From: Terriglobia bacterium
GTDB taxonomy: Bacteria > Acidobacteriota > Terriglobia > Terriglobales > Acidobacteriaceae
Direction: 5' to 3'
DNA: 64,000 nt
Assembly (NCBI GenBank): GCA_020072585.1
Contig: JAIQGL010000017.1
Span: 124,001-188,000, forward strand
Positions 37,701 through 46,920 of this stretch are shown piece by piece (positions within the stretch are counted from its first letter, which is position 1; every line of letters begins with the position of its first letter). Under the pieces are notes generated by a model. That model did not search any database. It was not told the origin of the DNA and saw only the letters and a list, made by a program, of their open reading frames with translations. A program made the position numbers and the translations under genes.

Positions 37701-40072
37701 CGCACCTGGAAGTCATCTTGCAAGTATTCACCTGGGACAAGGTTGGTGAACTTGAAGACAATGCATTCCTTGCTGTTGGCACGGAAGAACAACGGTTGCG
37801 GCGGACGCGTGCCGGCGCGCGTGGGACCCACATCTTCCCACAAGGCCGCCATGCGGTGCTGGTTGTAATGCCAGCCCACCTTGTTGTATTTCACGTCAAG
37901 TTGTATGTCTGCGCTCTTGTAGGTGCGCGTTAGAGCCGGGGGCACCGCTATGCCATCATCGGTTTTGCATGGGTCAGCGTAGGGTGCTCCCATGACCGCC
38001 GGCAAACCATTGGTGATGAAATTTGCCGGAGTGTTCGTCTGGGTAAAGCTGGCTTGGAAAGGCTTGGCGTGATAGTTCATCGCCACGATTTCCGCCGGAG
38101 TCCCCAGTTCAGGATAGGTGATGGCCTTGGCCGTCAGCATGTGCTTGCTGAAATCGAGACGGGTGTGTTTTTCAGTGAACGTACCGCCAACAATTACGTG
38201 GCGCGGCAGGCCGCCATCAAATTCCGTAAAATACGGAGGTTTCGGCGGACGATGCCCTGCCACTGCGGCAACAAAAAACGGGTATCCAGGATTGACGGTC
38301 ACCGGGTTGGGCAGGACTACCTGTCCGCTCACAACTTGCGCGGGGCCAGGCATCGGCGCCATCGGAATGGTCGGCAGTGGAACCAGCCCCACAACGGGTG
38401 TTCCAGTTGCGATTTCGCCATCAGGATAGGCGCGAGAACCAGGAGCGGGCCGTCCGTTGGCATCCAGTTGTGTTCCAGGTTCAAACACATCGTGCGTCCG
38501 CCACAAGCTCCACATGCCCTGGGCAAAATGCGGATAGAAGTGGCAGTGGAAGATGGAATCGCCAACCACCTGGTTGCGATTGCCGCCGCCGTTGTAAGTC
38601 ATTTCCAGCGTAAAGGCGGCGCCGGGACCAATGGCCTGGCTGTCGTCATAGCTGGAGTTGTCGCTGTCCGCGGTGTGTACCCACTGGTGGGCATGCTGGT
38701 GATGGATGTGATGTTCCTTGACTCCGCCGTGCAGAATCCGGAACTTGGTATGGTCGTTGATGTAGCTGTGATAAACGTTGGAAGGATCGTCAGGATAAAG
38801 GGCCTTGGTGGCCTTGGGGCCCTTGATCACGTTGCCGGAAGCATCGCGGGTGTTGGCAGGGATGTCCACAACCATCGCCGGCTCGCCTACCGCCCATGAG
38901 CTGAGGAAGTTTTCTTCGTAGTTGCATTCGTTGCAGTTCCATTGCGGCCCAACGCCCAGTCGGTTGGCAAGAATTTCTGACCCAATGCCGCCTACGCCAT
39001 AGTTGATGGCAAAACCGTCCACGACACTGTGCAGAGTGAAGCCCAGACCGACATCGATTGGACCTTCACCGGGTGGTGGCGGGTTCTTGATGGGATCCGG
39101 TTCGAAAAACTCCGGGAAAGCCTGCACCGCGCCGATTTCGTCGTGATAGATAATCGTGAATTCGCGGAACGGCTGTTCGCGGTCTGGTAATTGCGGGTTT
39201 TTGAAAAACGTGCCTGCAGGGAAACGGCCAGGCTTTCCTGTGGCTGGATCAATGGGGCCGGTGATCGTGGCAGTGAGATCGGACTTGATGATCTCGTTGG
39301 TGCTGGAGAGCATATTCAGGACCGGCTGGTTGATCTGCGGGCCAGAAGTGTAGACAGCTTCATAGTTCAACAGTGGCTGGCCGCCGGCAGTGTGTCCCAC
39401 GGTGGCGGCATCCATATCATTCTTGGTGACCTGACTGCGATACCAGCGTGCGTTGAATGGTTCAACGTTAATGGCGCCAAGCAAGCCTGCGCTCTGCTGG
39501 CCGCCATCGGCTTCGCCACCCACGGTGTCAGTGCTGTACATTACATATCCGCCTTCTTTCTGTGCGAATAGTGTGTATGTGACGGTCTGATCGGGGGCCG
39601 CGAAACTGCTGGCGTTGGTGCCCACGAAAGATCCATCCGAAGCGATGCTGCCCACCAACTGCATTCCAATCACGTGAATCGACGCGTTGCGCGTATTCAC
39701 CTGGTCGTTGTCTTTGCGCGTTCGCGCCAGCAGGTTGGTGAATGTGATGGTCAGGCAATCGCCAACGTTCATGCGCAAAACAAGCGGACGAGGCCGCTTG
39801 TCAGAGCGCAGTTGGGCATTGCCGGCGCTCACTACTGTACCGGTAATGGGAACAACGTCACGTTTCAACGCGAAGATCATTCCAGTGGCTTCCAGAGCGC
39901 CAAACCGGTTCAGAAAAAACGGCTGGTCCAGGGCCACAACTTGTGCTGTAGTCTGACGCTGACAACTAGTCGGCGGTGCGGCCTGCCCATATGCAGCCAG
40001 CGATGCGAACATCGCTACCAGCAATAGGCCTACCAGCAGCCGGAGACTATATCGCGAGCCAATATGCGACAT
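34718..40072 (-). CDS. giant multicopper-oxidase-like protein (1784 aa)
   Basis: A signal peptide is followed by multiple cupredoxin-like units. Histidine motifs of multicopper oxidases occur at about residues 450 (HHIHHQHAHQW), 506 (FHCHFYPHF), 800 (GQHIHL), 894 (THDHFGPSTHQQAG), 1118 (HNFHVHGT) and 1644 (FQLHGHVWE). The usual terminal HCHxxxH motif is lacking in the last unit, which reads DYLYRTHQSSQFDKGVWGLL, so not all units can hold a complete trinuclear site. Standard laccases are 450-600 residues, and the nearest architectural parallel is the giant Mn(II)-oxidising group (MnxG, McoA, MopA types). Substrate is inferred, not shown. GGGAGG precedes the ATG. It opens an operon with a beta-propeller, SCO1-like and cytochrome-binding proteins. 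Confidence 0.82.
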   Translation of the reverse strand: MSHIGSRYSLRLLVGLLLVAMFASLAAYGQAAPPTSCQRQTTAQVVALDQPFFLNRFGALEATGMIFALKRDVVPITGTVVSAGNAQLRSDKRPRPLVLRMNVGDCLTITFTNLLARTRKDNDQVNTRNASIHVIGMQLVGSIASDGSFVGTNASSFAAPDQTVTYTLFAQKEGGYVMYSTDTVGGEADGGQQSAGLLGAINVEPFNARWYRSQVTKNDMDAATVGHTAGGQPLLNYEAVYTSGPQINQPVLNMLSSTNEIIKSDLTATITGPIDPATGKPGRFPAGTFFKNPQLPDREQPFREFTIIYHDEIGAVQAFPEFFEPDPIKNPPPPGEGPIDVGLGFTLHSVVDGFAINYGVGGIGSEILANRLGVGPQWNCNECNYEENFLSSWAVGEPAMVVDIPANTRDASGNVIKGPKATKALYPDDPSNVYHSYINDHTKFRILHGGVKEHHIHHQHAHQWVHTADSDNSSYDDSQAIGPGAAFTLEMTYNGGGNRNQVVGDSIFHCHFYPHFAQGMWSLWRTHDVFEPGTQLDANGRPAPGSRAYPDGEIATGTPVVGLVPLPTIPMAPMPGPAQVVSGQVVLPNPVTVNPGYPFFVAAVAGHRPPKPPYFTEFDGGLPRHVIVGGTFTEKHTRLDFSKHMLTAKAITYPELGTPAEIVAMNYHAKPFQASFTQTNTPANFITNGLPAVMGAPYADPCKTDDGIAVPPALTRTYKSADIQLDVKYNKVGWHYNQHRMAALWEDVGPTRAGTRPPQPLFFRANSKECIVFKFTNLVPGEYLQDDFQVRTPTDVIGQHIHLVKFDVTASDGAGNGWNYEEGAFSPDEVKSRIAAVDAVGGTWNGVRGTLVAKQHPFFTGADGLGAQTVVERWYADTTINNAPASQDRTLRTVFTHDHFGPSTHQQAGLYAGLLIEPAGSSWKDSETGLAFGTGRADGGPTGWEAVITDNNAIAQSYREFMMEFQDYTLAYTSDNIPINPPARDEVPLLPGNPTVLLQPAAKCPVPANVSVVLPPPCPEAISAADVGTFSVNYRNEPIPLRVIDPATGKQAAGAAGDLGQVYRSTITRKDARLNVQPAFYPPLTADLRGGDPYTPVFRTYQDDKIQVRMLVGAHEEGHNFHVHGTRWLREPSDARSGWRGSQMMGISEHFEFDLPPLSNFVKVNGVADFLYQPGASEDDQWNGLWGLIRAYNGLRADLKVVPNNTNGGKQNTTLNVDTFSTATTTSKTCCQTLTSSALDTGTSTATTDLTLATGEAADELAGGVIAPTDTENIVTATSLPAPGTSHSVCPRGANVRSFDISVISASRLPGGTLTYNSRATSVKGTILGDETGPLQDPTAMMYVRTSDLDPTTGNLRAGYPIEPLILRAAAGECINVTLRNRLPAKPFDLPGYNTLPMIVNNFNSNQVAPSRVVGLHPEMLSLNVLNSDGFNVGLNPPQTASPGNKVSYQWYAGVAWIDPSSNNIVHTPVEFGSVALMPADPIKQASKGAVGALIIEPQGATWTVDPKSRASATVTKTDLSNFRDLVLVLQNDVNMRYKSNNPVNILSREEDAEDTGQAGFNYRTEPHWFRKGYAAEAPFTPKDGACVPLCTKDVDFTDVLSNTFTNVFTGLATTASPETPIFKAIPGQAIRLRLVEPVGHPRNNIFQLHGHVWEEAPYTTPVAFTGATYSGRTILGTSVLGATIIADQPTSASDFVNNRYSNWQGSQMGVGPSSHFDIIPSGGAGGTFKIRGDYLYRTHQSSQFDKGVWGLLRVQPAVKNLKGVTVLSLDAVDQPDPSVTLVP

Positions 40073-40145
40073 AGATCCTCCCAGGACTTGCGTCGAGGCA
40101 AGTCATTTTCAAAAAATTAGGTTGGGCGGATCCTGGGAATCCAAT

Positions 40146-40180
40146 AAGCCTGATCTGCGGAGAAGCAGATCGGACGGCTT
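40146..40180. promoter_or_regulatory. two-part hairpin upstream of the giant oxidase gene
   Basis: GATCTGC (40152-40158) pairs with GCAGATC (40165-40171) across GGAGAA, and an outer arm AAGCC (40146-40150) pairs with GGCTT (40176-40180). It lies about 75 bases upstream of the giant oxidase start, so on the minus strand it may fall in the leader transcript. A metal-responsive or attenuation role is speculative. Confidence 0.35.
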
Positions 40181-40682
40181 ACTTTCTCGGCTTCATGGAT
40201 CGGCGACCGCGCAGCACCGTTACCCTGGATTTAGACAACACCTCAGGATTCTGCAAGAGAGTGCCTCTTGCCCAGGATCCGCGTGCCACGGGCAAAAGCT
40301 CATTCTCGATTAGAATCTTGAAATATTTGCCTCTACTGATTTGTGATCGCCTTAATCCAAAAAGATATAGGCAGAACATTTTTTCATCATAGGACGGCAA
40401 AAACGGAGGGCGGTTGCGGCACGGGCCTTCATTTTAAAAATGGGTGTGAAATCAGAGAACGGTTGATTCACCTGATAAAACAGTGCAGCAAAATGACATA
40501 GTCAGCATGCTGGATCACAAACAAAGGCAATAGTTTTGTTCGAACTCAAAGCGCGGAGGACTGACTACCGCGGCACAGCTGGGCTTGCGGTCGCGCTGGC
40601 AGTAACGTCTGGCCTTAAATCAACAGATACCTATATTTTTTTTACCGGTCCATGCCACTATATGAGTAGCTGCGTTTTAATA

Positions 40683-40710
40683 GGGGCTGCAACTAAACAT
40701 TTGCAGCCCC
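40683..40710 (-). terminator. terminator after the molybdoenzyme operon
   Basis: GGGGCTGCAA and TTGCAGCCCC pair perfectly over 10 bases with an eight-base loop. On the minus strand it is followed by TATTAAAA. It lies about 105 bases beyond the chaperone stop and would end the nine-gene operon. Confidence 0.65.
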
Positions 40711-40815
40711 TTGCTTATTCAAATCTCTTCCGACTTACCCTTGAGCTGCCGATTGACTTTCGCCAAAGCCGACTTAGTCATAGGCCGCCTGATTCAAGAA
40801 ATGCTGGAAAAGTTC

Positions 40816-41472
40816 TTACTCGCAGCTTGAGTCTCCGCAGGCAACATCATTTTCCTGTTGCTCTTCCTGCAGGATTGGGAGAGGCGATGGAGCAACCCGA
40901 GGCGAGCCAACACGCCGGAGCAACGCCGCGCTCGCCGTCGCGAGGTAACCTATGCCGGAGCCTTCCAGCCGCTCCGCCAACGGTTGCGCAAGGTTGGTCA
41001 AGTGGTCTTCGATAAACCGCTGTGCCGATTCCGACGCAGTCGCTGCGCGTTCTCCGTCCTGACAAGTGAGAGCATAGGCCTCTTTCATCTTTAGATAAGC
41101 GATGAAGCCAGTTTCCACGGAAACATGGTCAGGCGCCTCAGCGGTGACGGGCTGGAATGCGAAGGCGTTGTAATAGGCTTGCAGTTCCGACATGAGATAT
41201 CCGAGCTGCACGGTCTGGTGGTATGTGGCCTCGCGCGCCGGCGCCGGTCCGCCGGGACCGAAGGCGTAATGGAAAAGACCTTCGCCCGCTTCTTCCAGCG
41301 CATCGCGGGCGGCTGATTGCAGCTCCGCATCGGCTACCTCGTTCATCAATGCGGTCACCTGCACCCGCCATTGCGGACCCGGGCAATCGAAGAGCAAGGA
41401 AATCAAGCGCCACTCCGCTGCTTCTTTCGCCAAGTGCAGCTCGCGTTCATTCAAGACTGCCGGTGCTGTCAT
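40816..41472 (-). CDS. TorD/NarJ-family molybdoenzyme chaperone
   Basis: The 218-residue helical protein has features of the TorD/DmsD/NarJ family: a leading NEREL...AAEWRLISLLFDCPGP segment, an EATYHQTVQLGYLMSELQAYYNAF middle and a VETGFIAYLKMKEAYA stretch with AQRFIEDHL. Family members bind the signal peptide or apoprotein of a molybdoenzyme and guide cofactor insertion and Tat export. The ATG overlaps the upstream gamma subunit stop (ATGA), which decides the start over a longer frame to 41628. It ends with a Cys-containing acidic tail. It is the last gene of the operon, immediately after the alpha, beta and gamma subunits it presumably serves. Confidence 0.85.
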   Translation of the reverse strand: MTAPAVLNERELHLAKEAAEWRLISLLFDCPGPQWRVQVTALMNEVADAELQSAARDALEEAGEGLFHYAFGPGGPAPAREATYHQTVQLGYLMSELQAYYNAFAFQPVTAEAPDHVSVETGFIAYLKMKEAYALTCQDGERAATASESAQRFIEDHLTNLAQPLAERLEGSGIGYLATASAALLRRVGSPRVAPSPLPILQEEQQENDVACGDSSCE

Positions 41473-42332
41473 GGTTTCTTCTCCTCGACTGCCAGCGGGG
41501 CCCAGCCACTGCGCATCTTGCGCGCGCCGCCTTCTTTGTTCGACCCTTGCCACACGGCAAACGCCACGGACGTTCTTTTCTTCGGCGCGAGCCCTTCCGG
41601 CAGGGGACGCACCATCATCACTGCCCAACCGTCCTGCGTGCGCACACCGCTGCCCTTCACAGCCACCGCGGGATTGGATGCGAGGGTGCCCGGGCCCTCC
41701 GCAAGCAGGCTTTCCACGGGTGACTGCCGCGGGCTTTGCCGGCGGTTACCCACGGCATCGGCGGGCGCATAGCGTTTAGCCATCTCTTTCTGCTCAGGCG
41801 AACCTTTTTCCAGAGACTGCGCCTGGAAGGGATAGTGCGTGACCTCTGCATTGGGATAAATGGATTTGATGTTGTCTTCGCGCCCATTCACCCAGGCTTG
41901 CCAATCGGCACGCCAGTAAACGATTTGCACGCCGCCGCCGGCTTCGCCCATCTGCGGCGCCGGCGGATTGGGCATGAGCTTAGTCGGAACCTGTACTGCG
42001 CAGGCATCAACAAAACTGCCGGGCTTGGCGGTGTCATTCTGTTCCGAATCCAGCCAGCGCAAGCGGAAAGCGACGTCGGTCCCGTTGGTGATCGCCTGCA
42101 CGCGTACCTCCGGCGTGGAAGCTTGCGCCAGCCGCGGCTCCACAAGATCTTGTGGGATCAACTTGGCAAGATATTCGGGCACATTGTCCCACGCGGCATC
42201 AGTTGGGCTGGAAGGCAATTGGGCAGCGGCTACAGCAATCACCTCCGTGGTCTGTACCGGCGCTTTCTTGCAGCCGGCCACGAAAAGCAGGACCACCAAC
42301 GCGGGCAGCACAATGAGTTTTCGTCTTCGCAT
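41469..42332 (-). CDS. gamma subunit-like haem-binding protein (ethylbenzene dehydrogenase-related), lipoprotein
   Basis: The N-terminus has a lipoprotein signal (LFVAGCKK). The rest resembles the EB_dh-type haem b-binding gamma subunit of type II DMSO-reductase-family enzymes, recognisable by VRVQAITNGTDVAFRLRWLD and, near the end, WAVMMVRPLPEG...SVAFAVWQGSNKEGG. In the known enzymes this subunit carries electrons between the beta subunit and a cytochrome c. A lipid anchor would hold it at the membrane on the periplasmic side. It follows the beta subunit by 11 bases and overlaps the chaperone by four bases. Confidence 0.82.
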   Translation of the reverse strand: MRRRKLIVLPALVVLLFVAGCKKAPVQTTEVIAVAAAQLPSSPTDAAWDNVPEYLAKLIPQDLVEPRLAQASTPEVRVQAITNGTDVAFRLRWLDSEQNDTAKPGSFVDACAVQVPTKLMPNPPAPQMGEAGGGVQIVYWRADWQAWVNGREDNIKSIYPNAEVTHYPFQAQSLEKGSPEQKEMAKRYAPADAVGNRRQSPRQSPVESLLAEGPGTLASNPAVAVKGSGVRTQDGWAVMMVRPLPEGLAPKKRTSVAFAVWQGSNKEGGARKMRSGWAPLAVEEKKP

Positions 42333-42343
42333 GATCGTCCTCC

Positions 42344-43471
42344 CTAAGGGCAGTTGATGCGCACCAGTTTCTGCACCGGATCAAATGAGGTCCGCACATG
42401 GACCGGTTCGCTGATGGGCACTCGTACCAGTTGCGTACCGCTGTCATCCATTCCCACAACGATGTCGCCTGTGCGCTTCCACCGCGTCATCAGCGATTCG
42501 CTACAACCAAACAGACAGAGCAATCCGGCCAGGTCCATGTCTTTTCTGGCGCTCTTGTAGGTTTCCACCGCGGCGTCGGCGCCAGGACCGAAGAGCTGCC
42601 GGTTGAATGAAGCCGGCACATGCACTGGCGGAATGTAATAAACGTTCGGCTCCAAGCCGTATTGCGGGAAGAGCGGCAGAGCAACCTTCTTTATGTGGAC
42701 CAGGTAGTCAAGCGGATTGTCCGCCCGCGCCTTGTCCGGTGTATTGAGAAATCCGGCCATCCGGATCTTGCCGATACAGTTGACGAAGCACTGTGGCTGC
42801 AATCCCTGCTCGATCTTGGGGAAACAGGCAATGCATTTTTCTGACGTGCCGGTCATGGGGTTGAAGAAGACTTTCTTATAAGGACAGCCGCGCACGCACT
42901 CCTGATATCCGCGGCAACGACCCTGGTCCACCAGCACAATTCCGTCTTCCGGCCGTTTGTAGATCGATCCGCGCGGACACGATGCCAGACACGCGGGATA
43001 CGTGCAGTGGTTGCAGATGCGCGCCAGATAGAAGAACCAGTTCATGTGCGGCAACTGCATCAGAGCTCCGTGGTCCACCTGTCCTGAGCAATCATCTTCA
43101 CCGGTGTTGGGATAGGAATAGTCCACTTGCTCCGGGCGCCATCCCATCACGCGCTCGCCGGCGGGCGCGGACTCAAAGATGGTTTGCCCTTCGTAGGTTT
43201 TGCCGCTCCACTTGCCGGCTTCAATCATGTTCAGCAGTTTCACGTCATAGGCCAGGGGGTAGCTGCCGTACGGCTTGGTCTCCACGTTATTGAACAGCAT
43301 GTATTCCTGGCCCTTGCCGGAGGTCCAGGTGGTCTTGCAGGCCAGCGTGCAGGTCTGGCAGGCAATGCATTTGTTGGTGTCAAAGACGGCCGCAAACTGT
43401 TTCTTCGGACGGCTCTCCGGATACCAGTAGGACATCTCCCTGCCGAGTTGCCAGTTGTAAACTCGCGCCAT
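42344..43471 (-). CDS. iron-sulfur beta subunit of a type II DMSO-reductase-family enzyme (NxrB/NarH-like)
   Basis: The 375-residue protein carries four Cys groups of the NarH type. They are [11 protein letters not shown] near residue 35, [13 protein letters not shown] and [11 protein letters not shown] in the middle, and [11 protein letters not shown]...C..NC further on. In the third group a Tyr replaces the usual fourth Cys or Trp, consistent with a [3Fe-4S] cluster. The segment [23 protein letters not shown] is a hallmark of nitrate reductase and nitrite oxidoreductase beta subunits. It carries electrons between the molybdenum subunit and the gamma subunit. There is no signal peptide, so export with the Tat-targeted alpha subunit is likely. 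GGAAGGAG precedes the start, three bases after the alpha stop. Confidence 0.9.
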   Translation of the reverse strand: MARVYNWQLGREMSYWYPESRPKKQFAAVFDTNKCIACQTCTLACKTTWTSGKGQEYMLFNNVETKPYGSYPLAYDVKLLNMIEAGKWSGKTYEGQTIFESAPAGERVMGWRPEQVDYSYPNTGEDDCSGQVDHGALMQLPHMNWFFYLARICNHCTYPACLASCPRGSIYKRPEDGIVLVDQGRCRGYQECVRGCPYKKVFFNPMTGTSEKCIACFPKIEQGLQPQCFVNCIGKIRMAGFLNTPDKARADNPLDYLVHIKKVALPLFPQYGLEPNVYYIPPVHVPASFNRQLFGPGADAAVETYKSARKDMDLAGLLCLFGCSESLMTRWKRTGDIVVGMDDSGTQLVRVPISEPVHVRTSFDPVQKLVRINCP

Positions 43472-43473
43472 AA

Positions 43474-46400
43474 TTACTTCTCCTTCCGTCCGAGATAGAA
43501 TTCGCCCGCCAGGTACTTCTTCATCTCCGCCGATTCATACCGGGGGCGGATGCCGAGCGCCGCTGGACGCCACAGGCCTTTCTCGTCAATTCCGCCGGGC
43601 TCGGCCTTGGTGATCTTCACCACCGCCTCGCGCGGCGCGCCGGTGGGGCAATGAACATCGGGCAGAAAACCCTTGCCGATGCTCTGGCCAAACATATTCT
43701 TGCGAACCAGCGAATCGGTCATCCACGTGGGCTTAAGCCAGCCACGCGTGGCCGACTGCTGCGACCCGCTGCGATAAAACGCCTGGTAGTTCGTGCGCGG
43801 ATTCTTGGCCAAGCCGTCCTTGCGGGTCTTGCGGCCTTCCACCGATCCGGGCGTTGCCGTGTACACGTTGTGCCACATGCGGGTGATGCCCCGCGGCGTG
43901 CCCGGATAGTAACGAGCGCGGCACAACAGCCGGGCAAACTCCATGTTCTTCTTGTCATTCTGCCAGCCGCGGAAGGGACGGTCTTCGGGATCAGGATCGA
44001 TATAAACGTAATCGCCGTCCTCGACGCCCAGTTCCTTGGCATCGCTGGGGTTGATGTCCACATAGCCCTCGTTCACGAAAGGCATGCGGCGGTCGTGGCG
44101 ATAAAGATCGCCGAACGGCCCAAAGAGCAACGCGATCATGTCCACGTCCACAGGCGTGGTGTGCGCGCCATGGCGGTACTTGGGCGTGTGGAAGATGAAT
44201 TTGAAGCCCTCTTTCATGCGCGGATGCTGGGTCTGCTTGGCCTCTGCCCAGGTCATAACCACGTTGCGGCCACAGCGAACATCGCAAGTTAGATCGTCAC
44301 GCTTTACGCCATAACTCTCAGGCGTGGCCGGACGCAACGCCTCGTGCTTGGGCGCAATGATGATGTTCGGCTCATAGAAGGTGGAATCAATCGGCTCGCG
44401 GTGGACGGGCAGGTTTTCGCCGGCTTCAATGAACTCAGGCTCTTCGCGGTAGAACTCCAGTCGTCCGCTCTTGGTGTACCAGGGCTTGGAGTCGGCTACC
44501 TGTTCATAGCCAACCGACTTGGGTGTGGTACGGCTGTTGAGGATGGATGGAATCCCCTCTCTTGCCTTGGCCTCGAGATCGGCGAACTTGTACCCCTTGG
44601 TATTGGTGGAAAAGTCCAGAATACGCTGCAGATAAACATCTGTGCGGCCTTCACGCACAAACTTCCACAGGTCATTGAAACGCTGGTCGCCGGTGATTTC
44701 AGCGAATTTGGATGCAACCAGTGTCAGCACTTCAATATCACCCATGGTGTTGAAGATCCGCTTCATGGGCGTGCGCGGGAAGACCTGGAGAAACGGATTA
44801 CTGATCGAAGCAGTCATGTCCGGATGCTTCAGTTCCGCCCAACTGTCCACGCCAAAGACCACGTCAGCCCATTCACAAGAGGCTGTCCACCACCACTCAT
44901 TGACGGCGATCATTTCCATCTTGGGCAGCTGGTTGATCACGGTATTGAAATGCCATTTCACGTTGCCCAGGATGGAATTGGCGTTGGCAAACCACAGAGA
45001 CTTGGTCGGGCAGGGCATGTGCGTCTTGCCGGTCAGCAGCCGGTTGCCAACCCGCAGCGGATGGTCTTCATGGTTGTAATAGTGCGCAGACTCGCCCACC
45101 CAATACTGTTTGGGCCGCGCCGGCTTGGCAGGGTCAAGCTCGATGTCAAACGGGTTCTCATTAATATATTGTGGCGAGCCGTTGAACAGCGCCGTCCGGT
45201 AGTTTCCCGCATACGAGCCGATGTTGCCGCCGATCTTTCCGATATTCCCGGTGAGTGCCGCCAGCAGCATGGTGTCGCGGTCTTTGTTGTCGCTATTGAA
45301 GAACTGGTTCGGTCCCATGCCGATGGCGAACAGTGTTGTGCCCGGCTCTTTGGCGACCTGGCGTGCCACGCTTTCCACGGCCGCCGCCGGCGCCCAAGTC
45401 AGTTCCTCGACAGTCTTGGGATCAAAGTGAGCGACGTATTCTTGAATCAGATCAAAGCTGGGACGGCAGCGGACCTTCTGCCCATTGACCAGAGTGACGT
45501 CGATTGAACCTTCAAGAAGCGGGTCGGTGACGTTGGAGAATTTGCCCACCATGTCGCGCGTGAGCTTCTTAGGAGAGTTGGCCTTGCGATCCCACCATAC
45601 ATAATCGCCCCAGGAGGCGCGCATCTCTTCGCCCACAATCTGTTCCGCATGCTGCAAGGCCGGCGGCTCCTTCTCGCCCTTCTTCAACAGCTTGGTCTGC
45701 TTCAACTCCGCCAGCTTGTCGCCAGGGAAGACATCTTTGGCACGCAGGTTCTCGAGGGTGTCCATGCGGACCAGCATGGGAAGGTCTGTCCACTGCTTCA
45801 CGTATTCAAGGTCGTAGAGTTTCTCGCGCAGAATTACGTTGCAGAAGCCCAGAGCCAGCGCCGGCGTGGTCCCGGGGCGCACAACTACGACTTCATCCGC
45901 CTTGCAGGCCGTAGCCGAATATTCGCAGGCGATGACGATGATCTTGGTTCCTTTGATCCGTGCTTCCGTCAGCCAGTGGCTGTCCGGCATTTTGGTGGTG
46001 ATCCAGTTCATGCCCCAAACCACCAGGGTCTTGCAGTGTTCCGCTGCGTTGAGGTCGAACTCCACTGTCTGCTGGCCTGTAACCATCGGATGACCTGGCG
46101 GCAGATCGGTGTGCCATGAATAGTTGTCAAAGCCGCGTGCGCCCATCGCCTGGTCCGGGCCGACCTTGCGAATATGACTGTCCAGAAGCGCCATGGAGTT
46201 GGCCATGCGGTACATGCCGAAGACGCGCGTGATGCCCAGCAACGGCATTCCTCCGCGGAACTTGAGGACCTGCGTGCCAACCCCCTTCGTGGCCTCGATG
46301 GTCGCCTCGTCGTAGTGCTGCTCTTTCAGGCGGCGTTTGCCTTCTTCGCCGGTATAGGTTTCAGCGATGTTCTTGAGTGCCACGGCCACGATCTTGGCGG

Positions 46401-46920
46401 CTTCGTCATGGGAGATGCGGATCCACTCATCGCGCGCACGATTGAAGTACTCGCGCTCCGGCAGGCCATTGCTCTGGCGCGGGAAGCCCTTCTCCACCCA
46501 CTTCTTGAATCCTGCGCGCACCATGCAGCCGTTAACGCGACGGTCGCCGTAAAAGCGGCGTGTGAGCGCCAGGCCTTTCTGGCAGATGCGCGGATCCCAG
46601 CGATGCGTGGTCTTGTTGCCGTTGAGATCAGTGGCTTCGCCGTATTTCATCGTGGGCCCCAGGCGGGTGATCACGCCCTGGCGTACATAGGCGTTGATCA
46701 TGCAGTTGTGCGTGTCATTGGGCGCGCAGAGGAAGGTGTACTTGGAATCGTACTTCCAAAGATCGCGATAGGTCCGCTCCCAACCGCGATCGGGATAGCT
46801 GGCCAGCGGATTGGTGACCGAATCCAGTCCCCAGACTTCGGCGGTGGACCCGGCCAGTGCGGTCAATCCCGCGGCGCTGAGCATTTGCAAAAACTCGCGG
46901 CGTCCTACTTCGTATTTCAT
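43474..46920 (-). CDS. molybdopterin alpha subunit, type II DMSO-reductase family (nitrite oxidoreductase/nitrate reductase-like)
   Basis: Chosen start 46920 overlaps the cytochrome stop (ATGA), giving 1148 residues. A Tat signal starts the protein (GRREFLQM, Arg7-Arg8). The FS0 motif reads Cys65-x3-Asp69-x3-Cys73-x39-Cys113, with Asp where NarG has Cys and Cys where NarG has His. Asp272 in [12 protein letters not shown] is the expected molybdenum ligand, which places it in the type II group (NarG, NxrA, SerA, PcrA, EbdA). Length, Tat signal and the local sequence resemble periplasmic nitrite oxidoreductases from memory. The reaction could be nitrate reduction, nitrite oxidation or another oxyanion, and the sequence alone does not decide. 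Beta, gamma and chaperone genes follow. Confidence 0.88.
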   Translation of the reverse strand: MKYEVGRREFLQMLSAAGLTALAGSTAEVWGLDSVTNPLASYPDRGWERTYRDLWKYDSKYTFLCAPNDTHNCMINAYVRQGVITRLGPTMKYGEATDLNGNKTTHRWDPRICQKGLALTRRFYGDRRVNGCMVRAGFKKWVEKGFPRQSNGLPEREYFNRARDEWIRISHDEAAKIVAVALKNIAETYTGEEGKRRLKEQHYDEATIEATKGVGTQVLKFRGGMPLLGITRVFGMYRMANSMALLDSHIRKVGPDQAMGARGFDNYSWHTDLPPGHPMVTGQQTVEFDLNAAEHCKTLVVWGMNWITTKMPDSHWLTEARIKGTKIIVIACEYSATACKADEVVVVRPGTTPALALGFCNVILREKLYDLEYVKQWTDLPMLVRMDTLENLRAKDVFPGDKLAELKQTKLLKKGEKEPPALQHAEQIVGEEMRASWGDYVWWDRKANSPKKLTRDMVGKFSNVTDPLLEGSIDVTLVNGQKVRCRPSFDLIQEYVAHFDPKTVEELTWAPAAAVESVARQVAKEPGTTLFAIGMGPNQFFNSDNKDRDTMLLAALTGNIGKIGGNIGSYAGNYRTALFNGSPQYINENPFDIELDPAKPARPKQYWVGESAHYYNHEDHPLRVGNRLLTGKTHMPCPTKSLWFANANSILGNVKWHFNTVINQLPKMEMIAVNEWWWTASCEWADVVFGVDSWAELKHPDMTASISNPFLQVFPRTPMKRIFNTMGDIEVLTLVASKFAEITGDQRFNDLWKFVREGRTDVYLQRILDFSTNTKGYKFADLEAKAREGIPSILNSRTTPKSVGYEQVADSKPWYTKSGRLEFYREEPEFIEAGENLPVHREPIDSTFYEPNIIIAPKHEALRPATPESYGVKRDDLTCDVRCGRNVVMTWAEAKQTQHPRMKEGFKFIFHTPKYRHGAHTTPVDVDMIALLFGPFGDLYRHDRRMPFVNEGYVDINPSDAKELGVEDGDYVYIDPDPEDRPFRGWQNDKKNMEFARLLCRARYYPGTPRGITRMWHNVYTATPGSVEGRKTRKDGLAKNPRTNYQAFYRSGSQQSATRGWLKPTWMTDSLVRKNMFGQSIGKGFLPDVHCPTGAPREAVVKITKAEPGGIDEKGLWRPAALGIRPRYESAEMKKYLAGEFYLGRKEK

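Larger units (their letters stand above)
40073..40815. other. gene-free region between the two large minus-strand operons
   Basis: No supported gene lies here. A 73-codon minus-strand frame (40179-40400) has no binding site or recognised domain. The region holds the terminator at 40683-40710, a structured hairpin at 40146-40180, and AT-rich sequence near 40560-40680. The promoter of the giant oxidase operon is probably in the first 150 bases or so upstream of 40072, but I cannot assign its boxes. Confidence 0.5.

Noticed and set aside
40179-40400. 73-codon minus-strand open frame
   Set aside because: Some protein-like composition, but no ribosome binding site, and it overlaps a hairpin at its end. 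Not enough to call a gene.
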